Counted from the stretch's first letter, positions 26,037-34,983 are shown. The stretch: 64,000 nt of DNA from Paraburkholderia monticola (GCF_001580545.1 NZ_LRBG01000007.1:158230-222229); one strand, 5' to 3'. Notes: generated from the letters alone by a model not told the origin. Numbers and translations are program-made.

Positions 26037-27899
26037 ATGAGATCGTCAGGCCTCAGGGTGCGCAGGTTCAGCTCGGCGGCTCAGGAGCGCGCGTTCCGGT
26101 GGGACTACGCGCGACGGTTCTCCGGACAGCGCAGACTCGCCATCGCAATCTTCACCGCATTGTGGATCGTATTTTCCATCCGCGACTTCCCCCGGTTGAA
26201 CGTACTCGATCCCGCCCATCTGCACCACAACGAGCTAATTGTGCTGCGAGTCGCCGGAGCGATCGGAATGGCGATTCCCGTGCTGTTCTGGACCCCGCGC
26301 GCACTCGATGAGCGATGGGCCGTCGGGCTGCTCAGTGTCTGGACGATCAGTTGCTGGCTCACCACCCTGAGAATGCTGCAGTTCTATCCGGGCGACCTTG
26401 GCTGGCGGGAAGTCTATCCGGTGTTGATGCTTTGCCTTTTCGTGATATTCATGGCCTTTCGGCTTCGGGTCACCACGGCGGCTTGGCTAATAGGGATATG
26501 CGTCGTCAGCTATCTGATCATGCTTTATTTCAAACCCGTCGGCGGGAGTGTCGAACTGCGCATGGAGTCGGTGGCTGCGCACGCCACGATGGTGCCGTTG
26601 ATGTCTGTCGTCGGTGTGCTGCTCAGCATTCCGCTGGAACGTGCCGCGAGGCGCGAATTCATGTACCGGCGCACCTTGCGCGCGGCCAAGGCTCGCATTG
26701 AAGCGGCGTCGCGCGCGGTCAACGAGCAGAACAGACGCATGCAAGAGCTCGTCAGGGAGAAAGAGCGATTCTTTTCGTCGGCGTATCACGACATCCAGCA
26801 GCCTCTCGCCGCAATCAACCTTTTCATCCGAAGCGCCCGGACGAGGATCAAGGACGGCTACGCCGTGGATCGCGAGCTCGATGTCGTCGAGGAGGCCGCG
26901 TCCGACATCCTCGAAATGTTCAAGGACATTCAGGACTACAGCGAGCTGGGCTCATATGTTCCGCATGTCGTACCGGTCGATACCCACGGCCTATTGACCG
27001 AGGTCTTCGAACAATACCGGGAGACGGCCCGGTTGCGTGGCATCGATCTAAGAATTGCGGGGCGGCCAAGGTACCCACCGTCCATCGAGACCGACCGATC
27101 GCTCTTCAAGCGGTCCGTATCGAATCTCGTATCTAACGCGATCAAGAACACGTCATCGGGTGGCGTTGTGCTTGGCTGGGTGCAACTGAATGAACGGCTG
27201 CGAGTCGATGTATGGGATACCGGCATCGGCATTGCGCCTGCCCATCGGGACGCGATCTTCTCCGAGTACTATCAGATCAACAATCCGGGGCGCGACCGTT
27301 CGAAAGGGCTGGGACTAGGGCTGTCGATTGTGCATCGTGCGATCCATATTCTGCCGGGGCACAGCATGAGTTTCGCCTCCGTGGAGGGGCGCGGATCGCG
27401 CTTTTCCCTTTACGCAACGGTTTCGGCATCAACCCCGGTCGTCGGGGCAAATGCTCAGGAGGGCGACGCCTACACGCCCGATCTCACCGGCACGTTCATG
27501 CTCCTGTGCGACGATGAACCTACCGTCCTCGAAGGCCTGAGGCGTCTTTTCTCAAGCGCGGGCGCGCTCGTGTACGCCGCCGAGTCAATGGCAGGATTCG
27601 AAGCCATCCTTGCCGATGACAGCCGCATTCCCGATCTCGTCGTCGCCGATATCCGTCTGCGCGAGGGAGTCACCGGCAAGGAGGTTGCGAATCGGATCAG
27701 GCGTCATTTCGCGTGGGCGGGCGTTATTCCCGTCGCTTTTATCACCGGCGAACTGCTGTCCGATCACGTCCTTCGCGACTTCCCCAAACCGTTCGTGCTA
27801 TTGCGCAAGTCCTCCGCCCCCAAAGACCTGCTGGCGGACATCAGCCGGTACGTGAACGCTCAACGCAAGATGAAACTCGATCTCGCGAACGATCAGTGA
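26037..27899 (+). CDS. Membrane-bound hybrid sensor histidine kinase with C-terminal receiver
   Basis: This 620-residue protein has about six membrane helices (residues 33-200), a short coiled coil, a HisKA domain with phosphoacceptor His251 in FFSSAYHDIQQPLAAI, and an ATPase domain with N-box Asn367, G1 box DTGIG (394-398) and GLGLGLS. A receiver domain (about 484-605) follows with acidic pocket Asp492-Asp493, phosphoacceptor Asp538 in VVADIRL and conserved Lys591. No known sensory domain is visible beyond the membrane helices. The response regulator encoded 208 bp downstream is the likely partner. The signal is unknown. Confidence 0.9.
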   Translation: MRSSGLRVRRFSSAAQERAFRWDYARRFSGQRRLAIAIFTALWIVFSIRDFPRLNVLDPAHLHHNELIVLRVAGAIGMAIPVLFWTPRALDERWAVGLLSVWTISCWLTTLRMLQFYPGDLGWREVYPVLMLCLFVIFMAFRLRVTTAAWLIGICVVSYLIMLYFKPVGGSVELRMESVAAHATMVPLMSVVGVLLSIPLERAARREFMYRRTLRAAKARIEAASRAVNEQNRRMQELVREKERFFSSAYHDIQQPLAAINLFIRSARTRIKDGYAVDRELDVVEEAASDILEMFKDIQDYSELGSYVPHVVPVDTHGLLTEVFEQYRETARLRGIDLRIAGRPRYPPSIETDRSLFKRSVSNLVSNAIKNTSSGGVVLGWVQLNERLRVDVWDTGIGIAPAHRDAIFSEYYQINNPGRDRSKGLGLGLSIVHRAIHILPGHSMSFASVEGRGSRFSLYATVSASTPVVGANAQEGDAYTPDLTGTFMLLCDDEPTVLEGLRRLFSSAGALVYAAESMAGFEAILADDSRIPDLVVADIRLREGVTGKEVANRIRRHFAWAGVIPVAFITGELLSDHVLRDFPKPFVLLRKSSAPKDLLADISRYVNAQRKMKLDLANDQ

Positions 27900-28107
27900 C
27901 TGAACGCGCCCCGAGTGCGGTGGTCCTCCTGGTACGCTTGATTCGTCTAATGATGGGTGAAAACCGCCACTTTTCAGGCGATGCCGTATAGATCAGCCGC
28001 CACTGGGTACTATCTGACCTGAAGACATCGGACGATCACTACCGGTTTAGCCATCCTCCGATGCGTAATCGCAGCTCGGCTCGAAGACAGTTCTGGGAGA
28101 CGATGGA

Positions 28108-28857
28108 ATGCGCGTACTGATCGTCGACGACCATGAACTGTTCAGAGCCGGATTGGCGCTTCTACTGACGGAGCTCTTTCCGAACATCGAGTTGCTACAC
28201 GCGAGCACATTGTCGCAGGGGGTGAATCATGCGCTTTGCGAGCACCTGAACATCGTTTTTCTCGATCTCGACCTGCCCGATGGCAACGGTTGCAACGCGC
28301 TTGCCGAATTGAAGGAGTCGCGACCGTCGTTACCGGTGATCGTGATATCGGCCGATGAGCGAGTGGAAACCATCAGTCGATGCATCCAACTTCGCGCCAT
28401 GGGATACGTGCCCAAATCATCGCCGCCGGGAGCGCTTCGTGCGGCGATAAGCGCGGTGCTTGCCGGGGGCGTGTTCCTACCAGCCTCGAGCATCGCCAGC
28501 CTCGGTCGTGATATGGACACTGACAAGGCTCCGGCTAATGGACCTGAGGATAGACAGCCACGCGTTAAATCGGAAACGAGCAATGCATCCGAGATGGGAC
28601 TCACGCCGAGAGAGTTCGAAACGTTGGTGTGGCTGGTACGCGGACTTCCGTCCAAGGCCATTGCCCTAAGAATGGGCCTCGAGGACATTACGGTACGGAA
28701 ATACATCAGCCATCTGCTTGCGCATTTCAATCTGCGGCGCCGTACGGAACTCATCGTCATGCTGGCAGATAGAGGGATCAAGCTCGGCGTCCCGCCGGTC
28801 ACGGATCCAGCGCTTGACCGAAGCCTGCCGCCTGCCGGCGGCCACCCAACCCACTGA
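28108..28857 (+). CDS. NarL/LuxR-type response regulator
   Basis: This 249-residue regulator has a receiver domain with Asp8-Asp9, phosphoacceptor Asp53 in FLDLDLPDG and Lys103. A 45-residue polar linker leads to a LuxR-type helix-turn-helix (about residues 164-225; LTPREFETLVWLVRGLPSKAIA). The HTH deviates slightly from consensus (MGLEDITVRKYISHLL instead of the usual TVKxHxxxI). It follows the hybrid kinase and precedes two small secreted-peptide genes, which may be its targets. Confidence 0.9.
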   Translation: MRVLIVDDHELFRAGLALLLTELFPNIELLHASTLSQGVNHALCEHLNIVFLDLDLPDGNGCNALAELKESRPSLPVIVISADERVETISRCIQLRAMGYVPKSSPPGALRAAISAVLAGGVFLPASSIASLGRDMDTDKAPANGPEDRQPRVKSETSNASEMGLTPREFETLVWLVRGLPSKAIALRMGLEDITVRKYISHLLAHFNLRRRTELIVMLADRGIKLGVPPVTDPALDRSLPPAGGHPTH

Positions 28858-29229
28858 CTTCAGCCAGCGTGCTTTCGATCGATCGCATTCGATACACAAA
28901 TGTATCAGCGACGTAACGTGCGCTCGCCCCGCACCCTGAACAGTTCAGGAAGGGGCGCCGTCGGGACGCGAGTATCGACATGTCACCGGAATCGGACGGC
29001 GAGCATGCATACATCTTTCGCCGACGATGGCTGTCTACCGCCTACGCATGTGCGTTGCGACGGCATTTCGCCTGACCAAGAATGAATATGACAGCAACGC
29101 TGAGGGGGCATTCGTCGGGTGCACCCGGAGCGGTGAGTCGTCGTGATGAGCTGAATCGGCCTTGGCTCGTGCGAAACGCGAATAACGAATCGCATGAATA
29201 GAAAACTCAACGTAGATAAAGGAACCAAC
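28858..29229. other. Intergenic region upstream of the secreted peptides
   Basis: No convincing protein gene is seen in these 372 bp. The stretch contains a perfect 6-bp-arm palindrome at 28891-28906 and an AT-rich segment just ahead of the first peptide gene that probably holds its promoter. Confidence 0.5.
28891..28906. promoter_or_regulatory. Palindrome GATACA-N4-TGTATC, candidate operator
   Basis: GATACA and TGTATC are perfect inverted arms around CAAA, 34 bp after the response regulator stop and about 320 bp before the first peptide gene. The minus-strand reading contains TACATTTGTGT, which also occurs 89 bp upstream of the sensor kinase gene. A binding site for the neighbouring response regulator is possible. 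Confidence 0.35.
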
Positions 29230-29478
29230 ATGAAATCACCTCTGATGGTTGCATCCGCTGTCGTGCTGTTTGTCATGGCCGGTGTTGCTCATTCGCAAGG
29301 CACACCACAAGCCTCTCAACCCGCCCCGCAAGAAAACGCCGCAACACAAGCCTCTGACCCGAGTGCGGGGATGGAAGCATACGGCGGCACGCCCGACACA
29401 CGGGTACAAAGCGGTGCAAAACGTGCCAGACCGTGCCGGATAGATCCACAATGCAACGTTTTTTTCGGAGGGAGCTAA
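29230..29478 (+). CDS. Small secreted Cys-pair peptide, copy 1
   Basis: This 82-residue protein has a Sec signal peptide (MKSPLMVASAVVLFVMAGVAHS), a Gln/Ala/Pro-rich middle and a C-terminus with Cys69 and Cys75 in PCRIDPQCNVFFGGS. AAAGGAACC precedes the ATG at good spacing; a longer in-frame start 36 bp earlier lacks a signal peptide at its N-terminus. The end resembles that of the next gene and of a third gene near 60 kb. I do not recognise a characterised family. The two Cys could form a small periplasmic disulfide loop or bind a metal. Confidence 0.75.
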   Translation: MKSPLMVASAVVLFVMAGVAHSQGTPQASQPAPQENAATQASDPSAGMEAYGGTPDTRVQSGAKRARPCRIDPQCNVFFGGS

Positions 29479-29534
29479 CAACGATCTGACGGCGCGCGAG
29501 GCATGCAACCCGTTGACAACGAAAAGGTGAAGAA

Positions 29535-29804
29535 ATGAAAGTGCAACCCTCGGCCGTAGCCATCCTGCTATTCCTGCTCACTGCGGCCGGCTCTGCCGAC
29601 TCTCAGGAAACGCAACCGTCAGACGTCGCTAGCCATTCATCCAGTCAGCAGCCAATAAATCCATCGCAGCGGGCAATGCCGATGGACGGCGACAGTACGT
29701 GGGACTATGGAGCCCAACCGGGCGGACGAAATGGCTACGGCAAAACCCGAGATGGGCAACCGTGCATGGTGGGACTGTCGTGCGATATTTATCAGGGTAG
29801 TTAG
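29535..29804 (+). CDS. Small secreted Cys-pair peptide, copy 2
   Basis: This 89-residue protein has a signal peptide (MKVQPSAVAILLFLLTAAGSADS), a Ser/Gln-rich middle and the C-terminus PCMVGLSCDIYQGS with Cys77 and Cys83. An AAGGTGAAGAA ribosome site precedes the ATG. Spacing of the two Cys (five residues) equals that of copy 1, and both end in Gly-Ser. It lies 56 bp after copy 1 and is likely co-transcribed. Function is unknown. Confidence 0.75.
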   Translation: MKVQPSAVAILLFLLTAAGSADSQETQPSDVASHSSSQQPINPSQRAMPMDGDSTWDYGAQPGGRNGYGKTRDGQPCMVGLSCDIYQGS

Positions 29805-29959
29805 CCTGGGGGCTGTGTCGCGATGAGCCACATAGCTGACGTAGAACTGGGCCCGCTCCAACGTCAGCTATGGCCGAATCGCTGTCCCCAGCGAACCGGC
29901 CTGGATGCTTAGGCATCAACTCCGCACCAAAGCACGTCCAATCCACAACCGAAAAAACT

Positions 29960-30760
29960 TCACTTCGCCAGCGAAGGCTGCCCTTCCAACCACCCCTGAA
30001 CATCACCAATCACCTCAGTCTCAATCCCAAGGAACCCATGCGGCGAATGCCCACCGCACCGGGTCGCCACATCGCCTTCCCCTTCCGTCGAACCGACTTC
30101 GACGTACGCATAGTGATTACGCTCAGCGAGGCGCTTACCCGCATAGGCCGGCGACGACACGCATTGATCGTTCTTATTGGAGACAACAAGCACCCGATGT
30201 GTGTTGCCATCCACGTCGAGATCCGAGATATTCGCGCCGCCCCCTTTGCGAGAAACCGTAACGGGCGACGTCAAAACGAACGCATCCGCGATTCCAGCAT
30301 CGCGCTCGAGCGCATTGCCGACCGACACCGTCCCCGCACTCGTCCCGACCAGTGCGATCTTCGACGTAGGAAACCGCTCACGTACCTTCGCCACGATGGC
30401 TTGCGTATCGGCGAACGACTTCTTGCTGCGACGGAACAGGTCATCGACGCCCTCCACATGATCGGAAGGCGTATCGACCAACACCACGGCATCTCCCCGA
30501 TCGATCCAGTGATGCGCCGAGCGAATCAGAAAATTGCCCTTGAGCGTCGTCGCACCGGAAGTGTCCAGATGCAGCGCACCCGGCGTGCCCCCGAACAGGA
30601 CGACGACCCACGCCGGGCTCGACGAAGGCGACTCGACGAAGATGCTTTGCGTGACCGCATCGCGCGTCGCAAACGTCACGAGATCGCCATGGTCGAGCGG
30701 GTCGGCAAGGCTATGGGCGGATAGCACGAGAACAGCGAGCGCACAGCAGAAACGTTTCAT
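29960..30760 (-). CDS. Exported alpha/beta hydrolase-like protein
   Basis: This 266-residue protein has a signal peptide (MKRFCCALAVLVLSAHSLA) and an alpha/beta-hydrolase-like core. The nucleophile elbow is GTSAG in KIALVGTSAGTVSVGNALE; a possible catalytic His is in GGHSPHGFLG near the end, and VVVLFGGTPGALHLD could be the oxyanion strand. The start is chosen for the signal peptide and an upstream GAGGAA site. The substrate is unknown. It ends next to the peptide genes but on the opposite strand, and follows the LysR gene by 67 bp on the same strand. Confidence 0.75.
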   Translation of the reverse strand: MKRFCCALAVLVLSAHSLADPLDHGDLVTFATRDAVTQSIFVESPSSSPAWVVVLFGGTPGALHLDTSGATTLKGNFLIRSAHHWIDRGDAVVLVDTPSDHVEGVDDLFRRSKKSFADTQAIVAKVRERFPTSKIALVGTSAGTVSVGNALERDAGIADAFVLTSPVTVSRKGGGANISDLDVDGNTHRVLVVSNKNDQCVSSPAYAGKRLAERNHYAYVEVGSTEGEGDVATRCGGHSPHGFLGIETEVIGDVQGWLEGQPSLAK

Positions 30761-30827
30761 ACAGGATTCCTCGAACAGGGTTGAGAGAGTCGAATCATCA
30801 TGAACGGACTGCGAAACTATCTGCAAA

Positions 30828-31727
30828 TCAGCTCCGGCGCCGCCCAGACCGCTCCTTCACCTTCTCACGCACGAACTCCATGAAGGCGGTCGTGAGACGC
30901 GACGGCGCCTGCCTGTCGGAGGTCACGACGCCGTATTCAAACGGGATCGCCGGCGCGAAGTCATGCACGGAAACGCGCTCCGTCAGATAGTCGGTGGACA
31001 CCGGGTCAATGATCGACACACCAGCACCACGCGCGACGAATGTTGCGATGGCGGCCGACAATTGACACTCCGCGCTCATCACACGTTCTATTTGCCGCTC
31101 GGCGAAGATCTCGTCGACGATACGGCGCGTGTCGTACTCACGCGGCATGGAAATGAACTTCTCACCGGCCAGGTCTTCGGGCGTGATGATCCGCTTGCGC
31201 GAGAGCCGGTGTCCCTTGGGCAGAATGCATTTCATGTCGGCACTGAACAGTGCCTCGAGTCGCACGCCCGGCTGCCATGTCGTATAGGTCACGAATCCGA
31301 TGTCGCATTGCTCGCTTGCGACGAGTTCACCGACCAGTTTCGTGCCGTGAATGAGTAACGACACGGTCACGCCTTCGTGGGCCTGCGTGAAATCGGTGAT
31401 CCATTCCGGCAGCAGGTTCAACGCCAATGCGGGTGCCGCCGCGACGTTCAGCGAGCCTCTCGTGAGCGAGCGGATCTGCTGTGCCGCATGGGCGATGCGT
31501 TCGACACCGACAAACGAGCGCTCCACCTCCTGATAGAGCAGCAACGCGTCCGAAGTCGGGAACAGTCTGCCCTTCTCGCGTGTGAACAGGCTGAAGCCGA
31601 TTTCCGTCTCCAGGTCGAGGATCAGGCGTGTCACCGCTGGCTGCGTGATGTGCAGCATTTCGGCTGCCCGGGTAATCGACTGTCGCAGGATCACCGCCCG
31701 GAACGCTTCAAGCTGCCGGCTCTTCAT
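30828..31727 (-). CDS. LysR family regulator, OccR/NocR-like
   Basis: This 299-residue regulator opens MKSRQLEAFRAVILRQSITRAAEML, closely resembling the opine regulators NocR and OccR of Agrobacterium. The winged helix covers about residues 1-60 and the effector domain starts near residue 90. The start is set by GGAG six bases ahead of the ATG; an ATG 12 bp upstream is less likely. It diverges from an operon for a PotABCD-type importer and an opine-oxidase-like dehydrogenase, which it probably activates in response to the substrate. The resemblance is from memory of those sequences. Confidence 0.85.
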   Translation of the reverse strand: MKSRQLEAFRAVILRQSITRAAEMLHITQPAVTRLILDLETEIGFSLFTREKGRLFPTSDALLLYQEVERSFVGVERIAHAAQQIRSLTRGSLNVAAAPALALNLLPEWITDFTQAHEGVTVSLLIHGTKLVGELVASEQCDIGFVTYTTWQPGVRLEALFSADMKCILPKGHRLSRKRIITPEDLAGEKFISMPREYDTRRIVDEIFAERQIERVMSAECQLSAAIATFVARGAGVSIIDPVSTDYLTERVSVHDFAPAIPFEYGVVTSDRQAPSRLTTAFMEFVREKVKERSGRRRS

Positions 31728-31736
31728 CCCCCACTC

Positions 31737-31848
31737 CATAACATTTATGCATCGTTCGCGATTATTTCCTGATTTGACGATGCCGATTTGGCGCACAAAA
31801 CTGTGCGTCAGACGGGCTTATACCCGATAACCAGCAGCATAACATTTA
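31737..31848. repeat. Pair of 11-bp direct repeats in the divergent promoter
   Basis: CATAACATTTA occurs at 31737-31747 and again at 31838-31848, once just upstream of the LysR start and once 20 bp upstream of the binding-protein start. Duplicate sites near both start points of a divergent promoter are often regulator-binding sites. Confidence 0.5.
31792..31807. promoter_or_regulatory. Inverted repeat CGCACA-N4-TGTGCG, candidate LysR operator
   Basis: Perfect 6-bp arms around AAAC lie midway in the 140-bp gap between the LysR gene and the transport operon. Size and place fit the recognition site of a LysR activator that controls both directions. Confidence 0.5.
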
Positions 31849-31867
31849 GATATCGATGGAGGCTTCA

Positions 31868-32896
31868 ATGCGCAAACGTATCGTCCCGATCCTGCTCGCC
31901 GGCGTTTTTGCCGCGGCGCAAGCCCACGCTGAAACGACGCTCTACGTCGGCGCCTTCGGCGGCTCCTTCGAACAGCTGCTGCGAGAGAAGATCATTCCGC
32001 CGTTCGAGAAGGCCAACAACGTCAAGGTCGTGGTCGTCCCCGGTGATTCGACGACGACGATGGCGCGCCTTCAGGCGCAAAAAGGCAAGCAAAGCCTCGA
32101 CGTGGTGTTTCTCGACGACGGTCCGATGTATCAGGCGATCCAGCTCGGCTATTGCGACACCCTCACCGATGCGCCGGTCTACCAGAACCTGTTCGACGTA
32201 GCCCGCTTCAGGAGCAACAAGGCGGTGACGATCGGGCTGAACGCGACCGGTCTCGTCTACAACGAGCGCCTCTTCGCCGCGAAGGGATGGGCGCCGCCGA
32301 CTTCGTGGCACGACCTGGCCGACCCGCGCTACAAGGGCAAGGTCGCGTTTCCCACCATCAGCAATGGGTATGGTCTGCAATCGCTGATCGTGCTCGCCCG
32401 GCTCAACGGCGGCAGCGAGAAAAACATCCAGCCCGGCTTCGACATGGTGAAAGCATCGGTCGCGCCGAACGTGCTGTCGTTCGATCCATCGCCGGGAAAG
32501 ATCTCCGAGCTGTTCCAGACGGACAGCATCGCGCTTGCCGCATGGGGTGACGGCCGCACCCAGGCATTGCGCAATCAGGGCGTGCCGGTCAAGTTCGTCG
32601 CGCCGAAGGAAGGCGCGGTGGTACTGGGTCTGAGCATGTGCCCGGTCAAACACGACGCGCCGAACGAGCTCGCACAGAAGTTCGTGCAGTTCTCTTTGTC
32701 GCCGGACATCCAGGCGCTGTATGCGGCGGAAGAAGGCGTCGCTCCGGTCAACAAGCTGACCCACTTGTCACCGGAGGTGGCGGCGCGCGTCGCGAGCCCG
32801 GACGCCGTCGCGAAGATGCTGAGGGTCGACTGGGACGTGGTCAACGACAAGCGCGCGTCGTGGACGCAGCAATGGAATCGTGACGTCGAGCGCTGA
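31868..32896 (+). CDS. Polyamine/opine-type ABC transporter substrate-binding protein
   Basis: This 342-residue periplasmic protein has a signal peptide (MRKRIVPILLAGVFAAAQAHA) and the PotD/SBP_bac_8 opening TTLYVGAFGGSFEQLLREKIIPPFEK. GGAGG six bases before the ATG supports this start. It delivers solute to the permeases encoded in the same operon. PotD relatives bind polyamines, opines and other small cationic compounds; the exact ligand cannot be read. It lies 108 bp upstream of its ATPase gene. Confidence 0.88.
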   Translation: MRKRIVPILLAGVFAAAQAHAETTLYVGAFGGSFEQLLREKIIPPFEKANNVKVVVVPGDSTTTMARLQAQKGKQSLDVVFLDDGPMYQAIQLGYCDTLTDAPVYQNLFDVARFRSNKAVTIGLNATGLVYNERLFAAKGWAPPTSWHDLADPRYKGKVAFPTISNGYGLQSLIVLARLNGGSEKNIQPGFDMVKASVAPNVLSFDPSPGKISELFQTDSIALAAWGDGRTQALRNQGVPVKFVAPKEGAVVLGLSMCPVKHDAPNELAQKFVQFSLSPDIQALYAAEEGVAPVNKLTHLSPEVAARVASPDAVAKMLRVDWDVVNDKRASWTQQWNRDVER

Positions 32897-33004
32897 GCCG
32901 CTGCCGGCACCTGAAGTCGCTCGACACAAGCCCGTCCGCGAGCGCGAACGGGCCTCAGGTGCCTTTCCGTCGTCGCCAGAAAAATTGCAAGGTCTACCCA
33001 AGTC

Positions 33005-34069
33005 ATGACTTATTTACGGATCGAACGCCTGAACAAGCAGTACGGCGAGACTGTCGTGGTCGACGGCCTCAGCATCGACGTCGCGCGCGGCGAATTCGTC
33101 TCCCTGCTCGGACCATCGGGCTGCGGCAAGACGACGACCCTGCAGATGATCGCCGGCTTCGTCGAGCCGACCTCGGGCGATATCAGCCTCGAAGGTCGAT
33201 CGCTGATCGGCACGCCGCCCGCGCAACGCGGCCTCGGCATCGTGTTCCAGAGTTACGCGTTGTTTGCCCACATGACGGTTGCGGAGAACGTCGAGTTCGG
33301 ACTGCAGATGAGGCGCGTCGACCGTGCAGCGCGCAAGCGCCGCTGTCTGGCCGCGCTGGAGCTGGTTCAACTCGGCCGCCATGCATCGAAGTATCCGCGC
33401 GAACTGTCGGGGGGGCAGCGTCAACGCGTGGCGCTCGCGCGTGCATTGGTCATCGAGCCGCCGTTGCTGCTGCTGGACGAACCACTGTCCAACCTCGACG
33501 CAAAACTGCGTCACGACATGCAGGCCGAGTTGCGCGCGATCCAGCAGAAGGTCGGCACCACCACCGTCATGGTCACGCACGATCAGGCCGAGGCGCTGGC
33601 CATCAGCGACCGCGTCGCGCTGCTCAATCAGGGCACGGTGGTCCGTTTCGATACCCCGACCGGTGTCTATGACGATCCGGGCAGCCTGTTCGCCGCGGAT
33701 TTCATCGGTCGTGCCAACGTGCTGCATGGACACGTGAGTTTCGACGGCGCGCGGCGGATGCTGAAGGTGGGCCCGGCGAGCCTGCCGCTCGACGCGCCGC
33801 ACGCGTGTGGCGAACACGCGTTCTCACTGCGTCCCGAACGCATCGAGCTGGTCGCGAGCGGCGCCGGGCAGGTGGACGGGCGCGTCAGTGCGTGCGCGTT
33901 TCACGGCAACTGCTGGTCGGTCAACGTGAGCACCGAAATCGGCGAGCTGCAGGTACAGCTTGCGAATGGCGGCGGGCACGTCGCGCAGGTCGGCGACGCG
34001 GTCGGCCTCGACTGGTCCGGCGCCGCGCTGCGTCCGCTCGCACCGCACACCGTGGGGGCCCCGCGATGA
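33005..34069 (+). CDS. PotA-like ABC transporter ATP-binding protein
   Basis: This 354-residue ATPase has Walker A GPSGCGKT (residues 36-43), the signature LSGGQRQRVALARAL, Walker B LLLLDEPLSNLDAKLR and switch VTHDQAEAL, typical of the spermidine/putrescine and ferric-type CUT/POPT families. The C-terminal third is a TOBE_2 domain. Its stop overlaps the first permease start by 4 bp. Confidence 0.92.
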   Translation: MTYLRIERLNKQYGETVVVDGLSIDVARGEFVSLLGPSGCGKTTTLQMIAGFVEPTSGDISLEGRSLIGTPPAQRGLGIVFQSYALFAHMTVAENVEFGLQMRRVDRAARKRRCLAALELVQLGRHASKYPRELSGGQRQRVALARALVIEPPLLLLDEPLSNLDAKLRHDMQAELRAIQQKVGTTTVMVTHDQAEALAISDRVALLNQGTVVRFDTPTGVYDDPGSLFAADFIGRANVLHGHVSFDGARRMLKVGPASLPLDAPHACGEHAFSLRPERIELVASGAGQVDGRVSACAFHGNCWSVNVSTEIGELQVQLANGGGHVAQVGDAVGLDWSGAALRPLAPHTVGAPR

Positions 34070-34983
34070 GCGCCACGCGCCCCATGATCCGGCCGCTGCC
34101 GCCGGACACGACGCGCCGCCGGCGGCCGAACGGTCCGCTGCTCGTCGCGCCCGTGACGCTGCTTTTCACGTTGCTGCTCGTCGTTCCGATGGCGCTCGTC
34201 GGCATGCTGAGCCTGCAAGCCTTCGACGCGGCCTCGGGCGGCGTGCTCGATGTCTATTCGTGGCATAACTACGCGCAGATCATCAGCGATCCGTACTATC
34301 ACGAGATCTTCCTGCGCACGTTCGCGCTTGCCATCAGCGTGACGCTTGGGACGATCGTGCTAGGCGTCCCCGAAGCCTGGTTCATCTTCCGCATGTCGGC
34401 TCGCTGGCGTGCCTTCTTCCTGATTCTGACGCTCGGGCCGCTGTTCATCTCGGCTGTCGTACGCACGCTCGGCTGGTCGATCCTGTTGGACGGCCAGGGT
34501 GTCGTCGCGCAAGTGCTCGTAGGCCTGCACCTCGTCGACGCGCCGCCGCAGATGCTGTTCTCGTTTTCCGCCGTCGTGGTCGTGCTGGTGCATGCGCTGG
34601 TGCCATTGATGGTGCTGTCCGTCTGGACCTCGTTGCAAAGCATCGACCCGCAGATGGCCAACGCGGCCATCTCGCTCGGCGCTAGTCCGCTGACGGTATG
34701 GCGCCGCATCGTCCTGCCGCAGACCGCGCCGGGCATTCTGTCCGGAAGCCTGATCGTCTTCGCACTGAGCGCGAGCGCGTTCGCGACCCCCGCGTTGATC
34801 GGCGGCCGGCGCCTGAAGGTCGTCGCAACGGCGGCCTACGACGAGTTCCTGCACAGCATGAACTGGCCGATGGGCGCAGCGATCGCGGTGTGCCTGCTCG
34901 TGCTGAATCTCGGCACCGTCGCGTTGTACAGCCGCGTCGTCGAGCGACGCCTGAAGCGCCGCCTTGGGGAGACTGCAGCATGA
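34066..34983 (+). CDS. PotB-like ABC transporter permease
   Basis: This 305-residue inner-membrane protein has an Arg/Pro-rich tail, about six helices and the EAA loop NAAISLGASPLTVWRRIVLPQ near residues 200-220. It matches PotB-type permeases of polyamine-like importers. The ATG overlaps the ATPase stop; the frame stays open upstream only as a composition effect. It pairs with the next gene product to form the channel. Confidence 0.91.
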   Translation: MSATRPMIRPLPPDTTRRRRPNGPLLVAPVTLLFTLLLVVPMALVGMLSLQAFDAASGGVLDVYSWHNYAQIISDPYYHEIFLRTFALAISVTLGTIVLGVPEAWFIFRMSARWRAFFLILTLGPLFISAVVRTLGWSILLDGQGVVAQVLVGLHLVDAPPQMLFSFSAVVVVLVHALVPLMVLSVWTSLQSIDPQMANAAISLGASPLTVWRRIVLPQTAPGILSGSLIVFALSASAFATPALIGGRRLKVVATAAYDEFLHSMNWPMGAAIAVCLLVLNLGTVALYSRVVERRLKRRLGETAA

